A stretch of 64,000 bases of DNA. It comes from Proteles cristata cristata (taxonomy: Eukaryota > Chordata > Mammalia > Carnivora > Hyaenidae). Of the stretch, positions 43,727-54,719 are shown piece by piece. The stretch is from NCBI GenBank assembly GCA_017311185.1, contig JAESUZ010003887.1, positions 469,521 through 533,520 of the forward strand. The letters run 5' to 3'. The position numbers were made by a program, and so were the translations under genes. Numbering within the stretch: the stretch's first letter is position 1; each line of letters opens with the position of its first letter. The notes below the pieces were generated by a model that was given only the letters and a program-made list of their open reading frames with translations, was not told where the DNA came from and searched no databases.

Positions 43727-43931
43727 AAAAAATTGTAAGCCTTATTTATTTTTGAGGGAAAGAGAGTGCAAGCAGGATAGAGGCAGAGAGAGGGAGGGAG
43801 AGAATCACAAACCGGTTCTGTGCTGTCGGCACAGAGCCCGATGTAGGGCTCGAGCTCGTGAACCTCAAGATCATGACCTGAGCCGAAATCAACCGTCAGA
43901 CGCTTAACCGTCTTAGCCACCCAGGCTCCCT
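43727..43931 (-). mobile_element. Felid SINE, reverse orientation
   Basis: TTATTTATTTTTGAGGGAAA, TCGGCACAGAGCCCGATG, CAAGATCATGACCTGAGCCG and the reversed head GCCACCCAGGCTCCC. No clear target duplication. Confidence 0.93.
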
Positions 43932-44304
43932 GGAAGCTAATCTTCAAGCCCCCACATGTGGGGTGGGGGCATCTGTTTGTCCCAGTTATTGAGTCCCTGT
44001 GACCACACCTGGGAGCACATGGGATGCTCGAGGGCACCAGGGTCACTAAGTGTGAACACATAGGTCTCACTGTTTCTGGGCACTCAGGCATCCTCCTAAG
44101 GATGTCTTTCAGGAATGGGGTTCTGTTCACCTTTTTCCTTCAGGAGAGCGTATTCTGGCTGTGGGTGTGGGACAAGTCATCACACAGAGCACATCTCTTT
44201 CAGTGTAATCCGTCATAGAAGCCTCTCTGGTTGGTCCGGAGGCCGGTCCCTGCCAGCCCGGGAGGCGGTTCCGGCTCTGCTACCAGAAAGAGCGAATCTG
44301 AACA

Positions 44305-44510
44305 GTAATGATGGTAGCGAGCACTTAACCTATTACCTGCAGTATTAACTCATTTGGTCTCTGCAGCAGCCCAAGGAGCGGGGGGGGAGGGGGGGCTGTT
44401 ATCTTCATCCCCATTTCATCGCAGGGGGCTTCAGTGAGCTGTCCCGGCCCACCCTGCTCCTCAGTAACAGGGCAGGGATTGGAAGCAGGGTCAAGTGGCC
44501 CCTCTCTGTG
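44305..44510 (-). mobile_element. MIR SINE
   Basis: 'gcgagcacttaacctattacctgcagtattaactcatttggtctctgcagcagccc', ATCTTCATCCCCATTTCATC and 'gtaacagggcagggattggaagc'. A G-rich run (44381-44397) sits inside. Confidence 0.65.
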
Positions 44511-44589
44511 CTCTTGACTCTATACACACCACCTCTCACAGCGCATTAGGGAGAGAGATTAGCAGTCAGAGTAATACGTCCTTTACAGA

Positions 44590-44900
44590 GCATTCTATGA
44601 CAGCATCCCTGAATCGTGGTGGTCCGGCCTTCACTTGAACATATCCAATGACGGGGGGCTCATTACTTGGCCAGGAGACCAGATCTAGTTTTCAACAGTT
44701 TGGGTTTTTGTAAAAGTCACTTGGATGGTGAGCCCCAAACTTGCCTCCCTGCATACTCTGCTGCCCTGGCTCCGTTTCTGGAGCCACTGAAAACAAGTCC
44801 ATTCCTTCTGTCTGCTACCCCTCAGATATTTATTTGCAGGCCGGCCCCATCCCCGGACTGCAGACTTGGCTTGCACAAGCACGGGGTCCCCTAGCCCCCA
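44590..44900 (-). mobile_element. L3/CR1-class LINE fragment, antisense
   Basis: The plus-strand text 'tccggccttcacttgaacatatccaatgacggggggctcattacttggcc', 'tggagccactgaaaacaagtcc' and 'ctacccctcagatatttatttgc' is the reverse of the CR1/L3 3' coding end. That stretch reads 'tcactggaggtgttcaagcagaggctgga' upstream of the 3' UTR. Confidence 0.68.
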
Positions 44901-44904
44901 GGTC

Positions 44905-45575
44905 CTACCTCCTTCCTTGCCCTAAGCTCCAACACCCCTTGCCTGTCAGGCCCAGACCTTCTGGACATGCTCTCTTTTGCCAACATCCTTCTCAGCCTCA
45001 GATGCTCTCCATCCTTTAGGCTTCGAGGCTTGGAGACACCCCACTGTGGCCCCGACACTCCTGGTCTTTGGCCTCATAGGTAGGGTGAGGGGCTGGCTCA
45101 GGAGCTCTGACGTTTTTCCAGCTCTGACATTCCGGGTTGTATCTGGGGTGCAGCACTGCCTGCGTCTGTCCTGTCCCTGGTCCCTCACGCTCACTTCTGT
45201 GTCTGGTGCCCTCCCGGAGGTGAGCCCCAGGCCTGGCCCGTCAGAGCTGAACAGCGAGAGCAACAGATGCTACAAGGGCCCCTCTTCCTTCACAGGCCTC
45301 CCCACCCCCCCCAAGCTGCTGGATGCCTGGCCTTCTGAATTTCTTGTTTTCTTTCCCTCTCTCTCTCCATCCCTCAGGGAATCCCTCTAAGCTGCAGACA
45401 GGAAACAGCCTCTTAAGTTGTTATTAAATGGAAAACACTTGGCACCTTTTCACTGTTGGTTTCTGATGCATGGGAGAGGGGGAGGGAGGACATCGTGCTT
45501 CCTTAGATGTACCACCTCCCTGCCCCGGGGACCAAGCTGGCCATGAAGTCCTAGGTGAGGTCCTGCAGGGAAAAT

Positions 45576-45617
<42 letters not shown>

Positions 45618-47220
45618 CAGGTGAGGAAATGGAGACCCAGACAAAGAATAAAGGAATTCAGGTGTCCACGGCCCTGTAATCACCCTGTTTGATTGTCTAG
45701 GAGGAATCCTCTGCCAGCTGTGGGGACATGCCTGGTGAGAATTCAGAAGGAAGGACAGGCTCTGCGGTTCCCAGTCTGTCGGGCAGGTGGTCGCGGTGGC
45801 TGGCAGGGGCCCGGCTGCAAGTGGGTGATTAACGACCAGCGCTGACCGAGGGGCTCGGTCGCCCCGACCACTACAGGGCAGGAAGCAGGTGCCACCACGC
45901 GTGCACAGGGCAAGGGGTGGGAGCAGGGTGCTACTGAGAGCTTCATCGTAGGGAGGAGCTGGAAGCCGCAGCCGGCGCTAGAAGAGACCACCCCCACCTC
46001 CAGTCTCCTGAGGGTGCCTCCCATCCACCAAACCCGAGAATGGCGTGGGGAAGGGGAGTCCGAGAAATGCCAGGCTCAGAGCAGATTGCGGAGGGGGTGC
46101 CCTCAGGGGGAGTGAGCAGCGGGAACACCAAGGTGCTGCTGGTGTTGGCTTCCTGGGGCGGTTGCAACAGACCACAGCAGTCTGCTCTCAACAGTTCCGG
46201 AGGCCGGAGGACTGAGTTCCAGGCGCTGGTGTGGCCGGCCTGCCGGCTCATGGCTGTGGGAGTCCAGGCTCTGTGTCCCCTCTCCCCTGGGACTATGTAT
46301 CTTCTCATCAGTCTCTTCTAAGGACACTTACTCTTGGGTTTCGGGCCCACCTGGCTAATCCAGAGTGGTTCTGTCACCTTCACTGAATTACATCCCCAAA
46401 GACCCTTGTTCCAAATAACACCACATTCACTGGTTCCGGGGATTCGGACAGGGACATGTCTTTTATTGGTGGGGGAGGAGGAGACCTTTCCACACATTAT
46501 AATGGTTATCCAGGTGAGCCCCTGTCCCTCTTCTAGGTCACCTACACAAGTCACTTCAGCGCACTTCAAAGTTGGCCTGGAAGGAGGAAAGGGCCCACAC
46601 TGTGTCCATGTCATAGAGGAAGCCCGAGAGGAGAAAAGACACGTCAGAAAGGGCGGGGTGTAGCTCTCTGCCACACCCCCGCCCACGCACCTCACACATG
46701 CTCCCCCGCACGGTGCCTGATCCCTTTGCTGGTATTGTTTTCACTGGGTAGGTGTTTCCTCTTTGGACTTCAGGCGCCTGGATCTGGTTCTCCTGTTTCA
46801 TTGGTCTTATATGACCCACTTTTATTTGGATATTTAGTTTGCTTCACTAATGGAATAAGTATGCACAGACTCACCACCCCCAAAAAAGACAGCTCGACTG
46901 TCTCCTACATCTGAGTTCGATCCCACCCCCTCCCACACCCCTGCCCCCCAAATCTGAACCTGCCCTCCTTCCCCTCTCTTCCAGCCCATCGAGCCCACCT
47001 CTCCTTTTGGCCACACTGGGCTTCCCCTCAGCTCTGGGAATGGGAGGGCAACCCTTGAACCTCCGGATTCCTATAAATTGGATCATCCTGGGAACCTAAT
47101 TGCCCCAAAGATCCTGAAACCATCAGGTATCAGATCTGGGTCAGATCATAGGTGGGTCAGGAGAGCCCAGGTGTTTCTGGTCAGACATGTCTCTAGTCCC
47201 TCCGACTCTTTAATGTCTTA
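44905..47220. other. Unique sequence, no gene recognised
   Basis: Includes the GT microsatellite at 45578-45617 and GC-rich stretches. A short AT-rich piece at 45400-45445 (AAGTTGTTATTAAATGG) is repeat-free. Frames of up to 137 codons have no recognised domain. Confidence 0.4.
45578..45617 (+). repeat. (GT)n microsatellite
   Basis: About 19-20 uninterrupted GT units. Confidence 0.97.
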
Positions 47221-47224
47221 TGTT

Positions 47225-47345
47225 GGTTTCCTCCAGAAACAAATGAAAGCGAGGGTCTGAGGCAGGTAGTTTCGTTGGCAGTGATCTTAGGAAGCTCTGG
47301 TAGAGAAGCAGGGAAATGAGAACAGGAACCACAGAAAGCCAATCT
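47225..47345. mobile_element. Old interspersed repeat, family not named
   Basis: 'tttcctccagaaacaaatgaaagcgagggtctgaggcaggtagtttcgttggcag' and 'agaagcagggaaatgagaacagg' resemble the element at 2190-2480. Confidence 0.35.
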
Positions 47346-47629
47346 GAATCCACCTTTGCCACGTAACCTAACGTATTCCCAGAGGGTTAGGGTGTGGGTA
47401 CTCTGGGATATTATTCATCAGCTCCCATGCAAGATCGGTTGCAAGGGAAGGTGATTTCTCAGCATTTCCGGTCTGCCCACTTGAGCCCAGTGAGCTCCTG
47501 TGGCAGAGGAAGCCGTTAGGCAGAGTCGCAGATGCTTGAAGCAGGAAGCCATCAGTATGTGTAGAGATGCTGAGCACTGAGGAATATGGGCAGCTCACCA
47601 GTGGGGTCTGCTGCAACTAATTAATCTAT

Positions 47630-47970
47630 TTATTCATCAGAAATGCAATGTCTGGTTAGACGGGGTCTTTACCAGGTCCTGGTGACAGAGTGATGAAATA
47701 GACACTCGACCTTGATCCGAAGGCTCTCACAGTCTATCGGGGGGAACAGACGCGCATGAGATCATTATAATACAGTGTTGTTAAGTGCAGCAGAGAGCCC
47801 TGCGCTGGGAGTTAACAGAGTCTGGAGGGGGGATACCTGGGAAGAAGTCCTGCAGTTAAAAGTCCGAGTTAACACTGAAGGACATTTAGGCGTTGGCTAG
47901 ACAACAAGGGCCGACCACTGTTCTGGACAGAGGATACCGCGTGAGCAAATAAACACACCTGGGCAAGTCA
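47630..47970 (-). mobile_element. L2 LINE fragment, antisense
   Basis: 'ttaccaggtcctggtgacagagtgatgaaatagacactcgacc', GGCTCTCACAGTCTATCGGG, 'ttgttaagtgcagcagagagccc' and CTGGGAAGAAGTCCTGCAG follow the reversed L2 3' tail. Confidence 0.65.
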
Positions 47971-48159
47971 TGTTGTGATGCAGGCAGGGAGCGTGGGGTG
48001 GAGTAAGTAGACCACTTCAAACCCTGAGCGGGGAAGGGTTTCCTGCACCGCTAGGCAGGGGTGTGGACCTGGGGCACTCGCACCCACGAGAAGCCGCCTC
48101 CACTCCTGGCCTTGGGCCAAGCCAGGGTTAACGCTCATGACCCTGTTTCTCTCTTCATT

Positions 48160-48420
48160 GGCAAATGAAACCATTTCTTGGTTGTAGCCAAGGTGCCCTC
48201 CCCTCTTTATAGTAATAATTGCTCGATCGGTAAATGGAAAGGTTTTAATTTCACAAGGGTATGTGCAAACTGCACGTTTTGCATTTACTCAGCCTTAATC
48301 GATACTGAAACAGGATTACGAGGCCCCAGCAAGCCTGTGATCTTACCTAAGCTAATAAAACACGAGCCTACAGACAAGACTTTAGCAAATGTACTTGTAG
48401 AGAGCTGGTGACCACATTTT
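48160..48420. promoter_or_regulatory. Candidate conserved non-coding element
   Basis: Repeat-free AT-rich block (ATAGTAATAATTGCTCGATC, GGAAAGGTTTTAATTTCACA, AATCGATA at 48297-48304, CTAAGCTAATAAAACACGAG). CpG-containing AT-rich text such as this is often conserved, but no alignment was made. Confidence 0.3.
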
Positions 48421-48544
48421 TCTGTCTTGTATCAAATTTTCTCTAGTTTATTCAGGTATTGACTAAAAGAGTGTGTTTCTTAGAGGCAGGGGCAGTCTAT
48501 CATTGCTACTGTAGTTCAGGATTGTATGTCATCTTCTTTCAAGT

Positions 48545-48710
48545 CACCCAATTACCTTAAATCTCCATCTCAAGCCTTATCCTCAGCAATCTCCACCTGC
48601 TCTCCTGCTTTTTCTCCTTAGCACTTGCCACCTTCTATTATACTCTTTTTGTTTGTTTATCTCATTCATTCTGTCTTTCCAAACTAGAATGTGGGCTCTG
48701 TGAAGGTAGG
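48545..48710 (+). mobile_element. L2 LINE, 5' part of a split 3' end
   Basis: 'ccaccttctattatactctttttgtttgtttatctcattcattctgtctttccaaactagaatgtgggctctgtgaaggtagg' is L2 3' UTR. It resumes after the SINE at 48936. Confidence 0.78.
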
Positions 48711-48725
48711 GATTATTTTATCATT

Positions 48726-48919
48726 AAAATTTTTTAACGTTTATTTATTTTTTTTTTTGAGAGAGAGAGAGAGAGACAGGGAGTCACAGAATCTGAAGCA
48801 GGCTCCAGTCTCTGAGCCATCAGCACAGAACCCAATGCAGGGCTCGAACACACAAACTGTGAGATCATGACCTGAGCCGAAATCGGACGCTTAACGGACT
48901 GAGCCACCCAGGCACCCTA
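48726..48919 (-). mobile_element. Felid SINE inserted in L2 tail
   Basis: TTTTTTAACGTTTATTTATT tail, GA stretch, GTGAGATCATGACCTGAGCC and the reversed head CCACCCAGGCACCCT. The diverged flanks GATTATTTTATCATT (48711-48725) and GATTTCATCATT (48924-48935) fit a target duplication. Confidence 0.96.
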
Positions 48920-48935
48920 GGGGTGATTTCATCAT

Positions 48936-49032
48936 TCTTGCTCATTGTTGTTTTGTCTCATTTGCTCACTGATGTGTTCCCAGAGCCTAGAACAGTGCCT
49001 GGCACATGTCAGAAGCTCAATAAATTATCTGC
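48936..49032 (+). mobile_element. L2 LINE, final 3' end of the split copy
   Basis: 'tgttttgtctcatttgctcactgatgtgttcccagagcctagaacagtgcctggcac' and TCAGAAGCTCAATAAATTAT complete the L2 tail. Confidence 0.8.
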
Positions 49033-49039
49033 TATTGGA

Positions 49040-49535
49040 AGGAATGCAATCACCTGGTACAGTTGCTGTACACACGGTATGTGCAGTTTCTAACGTCATT
49101 TTTGGCTCTAGAATTCTGTGTTTCCATATGCTTGGTATATAGTGTATACTTCCTGAATGCCTGGCTGGCTGATTAAACAAATGGCCGAATCAAGTGTTAC
49201 ATTACAATGATGGAAAATGATGTCGTTGTTCCCTCTACCAGCCTCCCACAGACTCAGCTGGACAGAAGGAAGGAGGCGTAGAGAGCAAGCATATATTCTC
49301 TGCCCTATCTCTGCAGCACATGGCCAATTTTTAAAATAGCATTTAATGGCCATTGCATAAAGATGTCACTGCATTCACACTGGCCCCAAGCAGCCGGGAG
49401 ACTGTGAAGCCCCCTCTTCTTTCTGTGGTGATCCGTCCAAGGGACCACAGAGGCGGGGTGCTTCCTGGCCTAGCTCACCTGCTTCATTTGTAACCCAACT
49501 CCCTGGATAGGGTGTTCTGCTAAACACACCGTCTC
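49040..49535. other. Unique sequence, no gene recognised
   Basis: Ordinary unique sequence with short frames only. Confidence 0.4.
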
Positions 49536-49539
49536 CCTT

Positions 49540-49645
49540 ATCTGCCTCTCCTATGGTAATGCTCTTGCTACACAAGCCAGACAATTAGAGGTAATTGGGA
49601 TAATCGGCATTTATTATGGCAATTTGCATTTCTACAGCAGGCAGC
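49540..49645. promoter_or_regulatory. Candidate conserved non-coding element
   Basis: A compact block with CAATTA at 49582-49587, TAATTG at 49592-49597, ATAATCGGCATTTATTATGG and a reversed octamer ATTTGCAT at 49622-49629. Homeodomain-type and POU-type cores lie within 50 bp. Inference only. Confidence 0.32.
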
Positions 49646-49649
49646 ACAG

Positions 49650-50185
49650 AACTTACCACCCGGCTTGGGAATGCGCTTTTTTGGATCTGGGCTGAATTCA
49701 GCACTCCATTCTAAAGCACATTTTAGAACCCACAGGATTTGCCCCTTCTTTGCTCACCAGAGATCCTTAGGGCTGCATTAGATGGGAGTCTCAGCAACCG
49801 ATCAGTAGGGAGATGCAAATTAGGGCCTGGAAATTAGGGAAGCCTCCTTCTGTCACCTGGGGAAGGGTGTACCCGCTCCAAGGAGCACATGGGTCTGTGG
49901 CCAGACCCCTGGTGACTGATTTTTCGCTACATTGACCAGATGTTTGACTTAATTGACAGAATTGTTTCATCGTCTCAACCGAGTAACCCAAAGCTTGTGC
50001 CTGCTGTTGGTAGGAACGCTTGGCACAGGAGCCCCTGTGAGGAAACAGCTCCACACAGTAGCCCACACAGGGGCTTCTGTACTGGCCCCTGTGCCCGTCT
50101 GCAGCCACCTTCTCTTGTGCACAGCGTGGACACTTCCCCCACGCACAGCTTCATGGGCTCCTGCTCATCCCTCTCATGAATGAGG
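49650..50185. other. Unique sequence, no gene recognised
   Basis: The 105-codon minus-strand frame (49791-50108) has no recognised domain. Confidence 0.4.
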
Positions 50186-50189
50186 GCAG

Positions 50190-50405
50190 CGTTGTGCCGT
50201 GATTATAACTGCGGTTTCCCAGGTTGGAATCTCCTCCAGCAGTTAGCTGGGTGACCACGAGCAAGTTACTTCACCTCTCTGTGCTGCAGTTTCTCATCAC
50301 GGAAGTGGAGATAATCATCATACCCGACTTGTAGGGTTGACAGAAGAATCAAGTTCATGAATGTGAGTCCCCTTGCAGAGTGCCCGAGACAAGCGTGAGA
50401 TGATG
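50190..50405 (+). mobile_element. MIR SINE, nearly full length
   Basis: 'gttgtgccgtgattataactgcgg', 'agctgggtgaccacgagcaagttacttcacctctctgtgctgcagtttctcatcac', 'gacttgtagggttgacagaagaatcaagttcatg'. MIR order in sense. Confidence 0.83.
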
Positions 50406-50960
50406 ATTTCATGAAAAGATCCCTTCTCCATCCATGGCACATGCCTTGTTCTGCATCTTCACCAACCCATCTACACGTTACAAAGTACCCAGTGTCCCCA
50501 GAGAAGCACAGATAATAGTGCTTAGTGCGTTCGGAGAAGGGAGCAATCAATCTGGTCAAGAGGGGCATGCAGGGTTTTTTTAGAGGAAAGAGGTGGCATT
50601 AGTTCTGGACCCTGATAAACAGAGAAAATGGGACCTGAAGAGACCAGGTGGAAGACATTAGCATGGAAAGGTGGGATATGCATGAAGAGAAGTTCATTAC
50701 AAAGGGCTCAGGTTTGTATCTGTACCTGAAATATCTCTATTTACATAGAAAGACCATGTTTACAATTACCCACAACTGACAGTGGAATGACATCACACAC
50801 AGCGTCCTGGAGTCCCTTGCTCTATTTCATCTCGCCCCGGGCAGGGTAACCCAGGGAACCTGTCACCCCTACAATGGCAGCTCCTTGGGTCCAAGACTTT
50901 GCTCCTGTGACAGCCCCATCACAGACTTTGTCCACTTGGTTAAGAATGTGTTGGCCAAGG

Positions 50961-51420
50961 TGGGGGCGCCTGGGTGGCTCAGTGGGTTAAGCATCTGACT
51001 TCGGCTCAGGTCATGATCTCGTGATTTGTGAGTTCCAGCCCCACACTGGGCTCTGTGCTAAGAGCTCAAAGCCTGGAGCCTCCTTCAGATTCTGTGTCTC
51101 CCCCTGTCTCTGCCCCTCCCATGCTCATGCTCTGTCTCTCTCTGTCTCTCAGTAATAAATAAAAACATGGGGCACCTGGGTGGCTCAGTCAGTTGAGCAT
51201 CTGACTTCAGCTCAGGTCATATCTCGTGATTTGTGAGTTTGAGCCCTGCGTCGGGCTCTGTGCTGACAGCTGGGAGCCTAGATCCTATTTCGGATTCTAT
51301 ATCTCCCTCCCTCGCTCTGCCCCTCCCCTGCTCATGCTCTCTCTCTCTCTCTTTCATCTTTCTCTCCCAAGAATAAATAAACATTAAAAAATAATAAAAA
51401 TAAATAAAAACGTTTAAAAA
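50961..51420 (+). mobile_element. Felid SINE interrupted by a second SINE
   Basis: Head GGGGGCGCCTGGGTGGCTCA (50962) to a tail at about 51153, then the inner SINE, then the remaining A-rich tail 51399-51420. The outer target duplication AATGTG(T/G)TGGCCAAGG is at 50945-50960 and 51421-51436 (15 of 16). The whole 460-bp block therefore lies within one insertion site. Confidence 0.95.
51167..51398 (+). mobile_element. Inner felid SINE (nested)
   Basis: Head GGGGCACCTGGGTGGCTCAG, GGGCTCTGTGCTGACAGCTG, TC-rich region, AATAAATAAACATTAAAAAA tail. The perfect 13-bp duplication AATAAATAAAAAC is at 51154-51166 and 51399-51411, placing the insertion in the outer SINE's A-rich tail. Confidence 0.96.
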
Positions 51421-51664
51421 AATGTGGTGGCCAAGGAGCAGAGACAATTTCCTTGGATTGCTGGGGACAATGAAGATAGTGAGATGGTGGGGCTCACAGA
51501 TTGCTATACCCTTCAGGGTCCCCCGACCTGCCTGCCTGGGAAAGCACCTGGTTTTCCTTGTACCCAGGCTCACAAATGAGAAAGATTGATTTTGTTGTTG
51601 TTGGTCCTGTGGGTCCTTGGAAAGCAGGTAGGAAATAACATAAAACATTTACTGCAACTTCCTT

Positions 51665-52060
51665 TTATCCGGCGTATTTGTTAGGATATAGGTAAAATGG
51701 CTGTAGCAGAGTCCTCAAAGAGAGTGGCTTAAACCATTAGATCCAGGCCTCTGATGATTCTATCTTCCTATAGTTTCACCATCGAAAACACACAGTAAAT
51801 TTTACTTTCACATAACGCACTAGCTGGTTCAGGCTGGCGGAGAAGCTATGATTGACAAAGTCATTCAGACCTGGATTCCTTCTATCTTGTGGCTCATTCT
51901 CCCCTTGGGCGTGATACTCACCTGCATGGCTATAGCTGTGTAGAGGGCATGTTTGCTTTCCAATATGTGAGAATTGGAAAGGGGAATGTGATCCCTTTTT
52001 AAAGCCCTTTAAAGCCAGGGATATAAAAGTTGCACTCGTCATTTCTGCACACTTTTCTTT
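51665..52060. mobile_element. Old interspersed repeat, family not named (copy 1)
   Basis: 'tgttaggatataggtaaaatggctgtagcagagtcctcaaagagagtggctta' and 'agatccaggcctctgatgattctatcttcctatagtttcaccatc'. The latter recurs at 52816-52860 with few changes, so both belong to one family. Confidence 0.5.
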
Positions 52061-52544
52061 GGAGGACGCAAGGTTGCATTGTCACACCTAACCCTATGAA
52101 GGGCTGGGAAATACAGACTCTGGCTGGCACCTTGTGCCCAGTAAAACCCATGTGGGAAGGATGAGGTCTGTTAGCATAAAGAAACCGGGTGCTTAGTGTT
52201 TCTGTTCACTCTGATGGTTGGGGGAATAGAAAAAGTTGGGAGTTATTTCATGTTGCTCTGGACCATCACCTACCAGTGGAGCCAGGACTTGCAACCCAAT
52301 ATGTAGATTGCTGTGGACATGTCTGAGCTGAGCTCTAAAGATAGCATGTGTTGCTGGGCCCTTTGGGCTTGTGTCACTCATAAACAGTACCTCATTTTAT
52401 GAGAAGTCCACTGTCCAGGTCCCCTTGCCCCCTCATGCACAAGAGTCATCCCTGCTTGCATGGAGAAACAGTATCCAGTGACAATGAGGCCTCCATTCTG
52501 GTGAAGTTCCTGCTCATCTTCTGATCTAACCTGTCATGTGTCCA

Positions 52545-52670
52545 TGTTTGTAAAGCAGTTGTCTATAGTTTCATCCAATCCTCACATGCACCCTAGGATA
52601 AAGGCCGGACAGGTTTTCCCCATGTGTTGTTAAAGAGAAGACAGGTTCAGAGCAGTTAAGGGATTTATTA
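52545..52670 (-). mobile_element. MIR SINE fragment
   Basis: 'agcagttgtctatagtttcatccaatcctcacatgcaccctagg', GAGAAGACAGGTTCAGAGCA and GTTAAGGGA are reverse MIR. Confidence 0.58.
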
Positions 52671-53000
52671 GTTAGCACAAGCTAGTTACACTTTAATAAC
52701 AAGCAGCCCCAATCTCAGTACCTCAGCACAACAGAGGTTTACCTCTCATCTTCACAAAATCCACTGGGGGCCTGAGCGACTTTTCAGGGCAACCATCCTC
52801 CACGTGGTCCATAAAGATCCAGGCCTCTAATGGTTCTGTCTTCCTATAGTTTCACCATCAAAAACATACAACCTCCTTGGGCCTCATGACCAGGCAAGAG
52901 AGGCACTGGATAATCATGTCTGACAGCGACACACATTGTCTGCTCATATCCCAGATTTCACCCCATAGAGAGTGTATTATCATCTTGACGAGAACATTGG
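52670..53000. mobile_element. Old interspersed repeat, family not named (copy 2)
   Basis: 'agctagttacactttaataacaagcagccccaatctcagtacctcagcacaacagaggtttacctctc' and 'ccacgtggtccataaagatccaggcctctaatggttctg'. Matches a common mammalian repeat whose text includes AATCTCAGTGGCTTAACACA. Confidence 0.6.
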
Positions 53001-53009
53001 CTGTTATGG

Positions 53010-54395
53010 CTTTGACAGCTGATGTGGCTGATTGTTAGCTTGGGGTGTCAGCAGGATCATGGGAGCAAGTAAATGGCATGGGTGACCCAGGATGTGGTCT
53101 GCCTTGGACCTGCGATGTTGACCAGCTGTGACTCTGCCCTTGAGAATCCCTGCTACTGTAAATGGTAAGCAGGCTGACCTGTACTGTCTGACATGTACTG
53201 ACATTCATAGGAGTTCTGGTCTGTGCCCTGCCTTCTGTTCCCAGAAGACTTTCACTGGGGAGGTAAGATTTGGAAGTCCTCTCAGAGTTTCTACCACTGT
53301 TTCTAGTCTTTTTCCTGTGCTTCGGTTTCTCCTTAAGTAGGAGGGGAAATAATGGTGATCTCTATAGTGATTTGAGGTGTCCATAATACTGTTTTCACTC
53401 AAAGAGGACCCTTGGAAATGATAAAATGAAGGAGTAATTGTCCTTGGAAGATTGTCCACCAGCAGCCTGTGGAATTACTCATTTTTAGTACGGAAAGAAT
53501 CAGTGATATGTCTCCTCATCAGTCTGCAGCCAGAGTGGCCCAGGCCCAAGAGCACATCCCAACAAGGCCTTCCTCTTGTTCTTTCGGATCTCCTACAAGG
53601 GGCCTCTTGCTTCGTCTGGTCACTTAAGAGCTACACGTGTGACTGGAGAGTGGAAAAGAGCCTGTATGTTTTGCACAAGGTGAAGTTCACACAAACATGC
53701 TGCTTGGTACTCTGGCTCCTTCTGGTAATTGTCAGAGAACCAGGATCTACAGTGCACCACTGAATTCTGGTAATGAAATGTCTGCTCTCCCCAACACAGG
53801 CCTCATGGCCAGTCCAGAGAGATGCTCATTAAGTGCAAAGGTTGATAATTCAGTAACTACAGGGACAGACATAAGCAGAAGATGCTTCTTCCTTGGGAAA
53901 GAGCATGCCTTGCTCTTCCCGCCAGTTTTCTACCACCTGATGACACCCCCTCCAACCCCGAGCTGAGGCTGGTTTAGCCTCTTAGGTAAGGCACATGATG
54001 CAGGTCTCAGGAATTGGAACTTGTGCAGGAAGAGTATATCTGGAAATCTCCAGCCTCCCTTCATGAAGCAGATACAGTCAGACAAGTAATGGTCTGAGGC
54101 CTTACTTCTCATCAGCTTCTAGAATGGGGGTTCAACTTTGGGGGGAATTACCTTCACCTTAGAGAATCAGATGAAAGCTGTGGATTCTCTTCCCAGAAAA
54201 GTGAATGGTCACACAAAATTCAGCACGCACTTTCAATAAGTTCACAAGCCCCAGAAACCTTTCCTGTGCTAGATTATGTCACATATATCTGGTTCCCTTG
54301 GGGGCACTTCCCTCTTGTTTAGAGGGAACAATGATAATAAAGCAAAGAGTAATGTGGGTGGGCATGTCTTGATGCTATCTTTGAGATGCATAGTA
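53010..54395. other. Unique sequence, no gene supported
   Basis: A 103-codon plus-strand frame (53452-53763) is Ser/Leu-rich and unrecognised. No clear splice context. Confidence 0.4.
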
Positions 54396-54399
54396 CCTT

Positions 54400-54715
54400 C
54401 AACTCACATCTATGCATGTCTAAATGTTGTGTATCCTTCAGGCCTCATAGCAAAGCCTCTGAAATTCTTCCCTGGTTCTCTTTCCCGTCCATTATCTGAA
54501 AGCTCAAAGAACACTGCACCCCTAACGATGATGGCCATTTTCTTCTTACATTAGATACTCATACACCTTCTGTGCTCTCTAAAGACCATTCCCAGGAGTT
54601 GGGGACCAGCCATATTTGTTTCACTGCTGGGTGTCTTTTAGCACCTACTGCAGTCTTTTATCCATAGCAAGTGCTCAGCAAATGCTCTCTGGATGAACGG
54701 ATGGATGATGGATGA
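54400..54715 (+). mobile_element. L2 LINE, 3' end, sense
   Basis: 'tgtgtatccttcaggcctcatagcaaagcctctgaaattcttccctggttctc', TTTTAGCACCTACTGCAGTC and 'ccatagcaagtgctcagcaaatgctctctggatgaacggatgg' give L2 3' UTR order with its terminal ATGG-type repeats. Confidence 0.72.
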
Positions 54716-54719
54716 TGAG

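Noticed and set aside
43567..44130. 187-codon minus-strand frame
   Set aside because: Much of it lies inside the SINE at 43727-43931. The SINE body is often open in this orientation.
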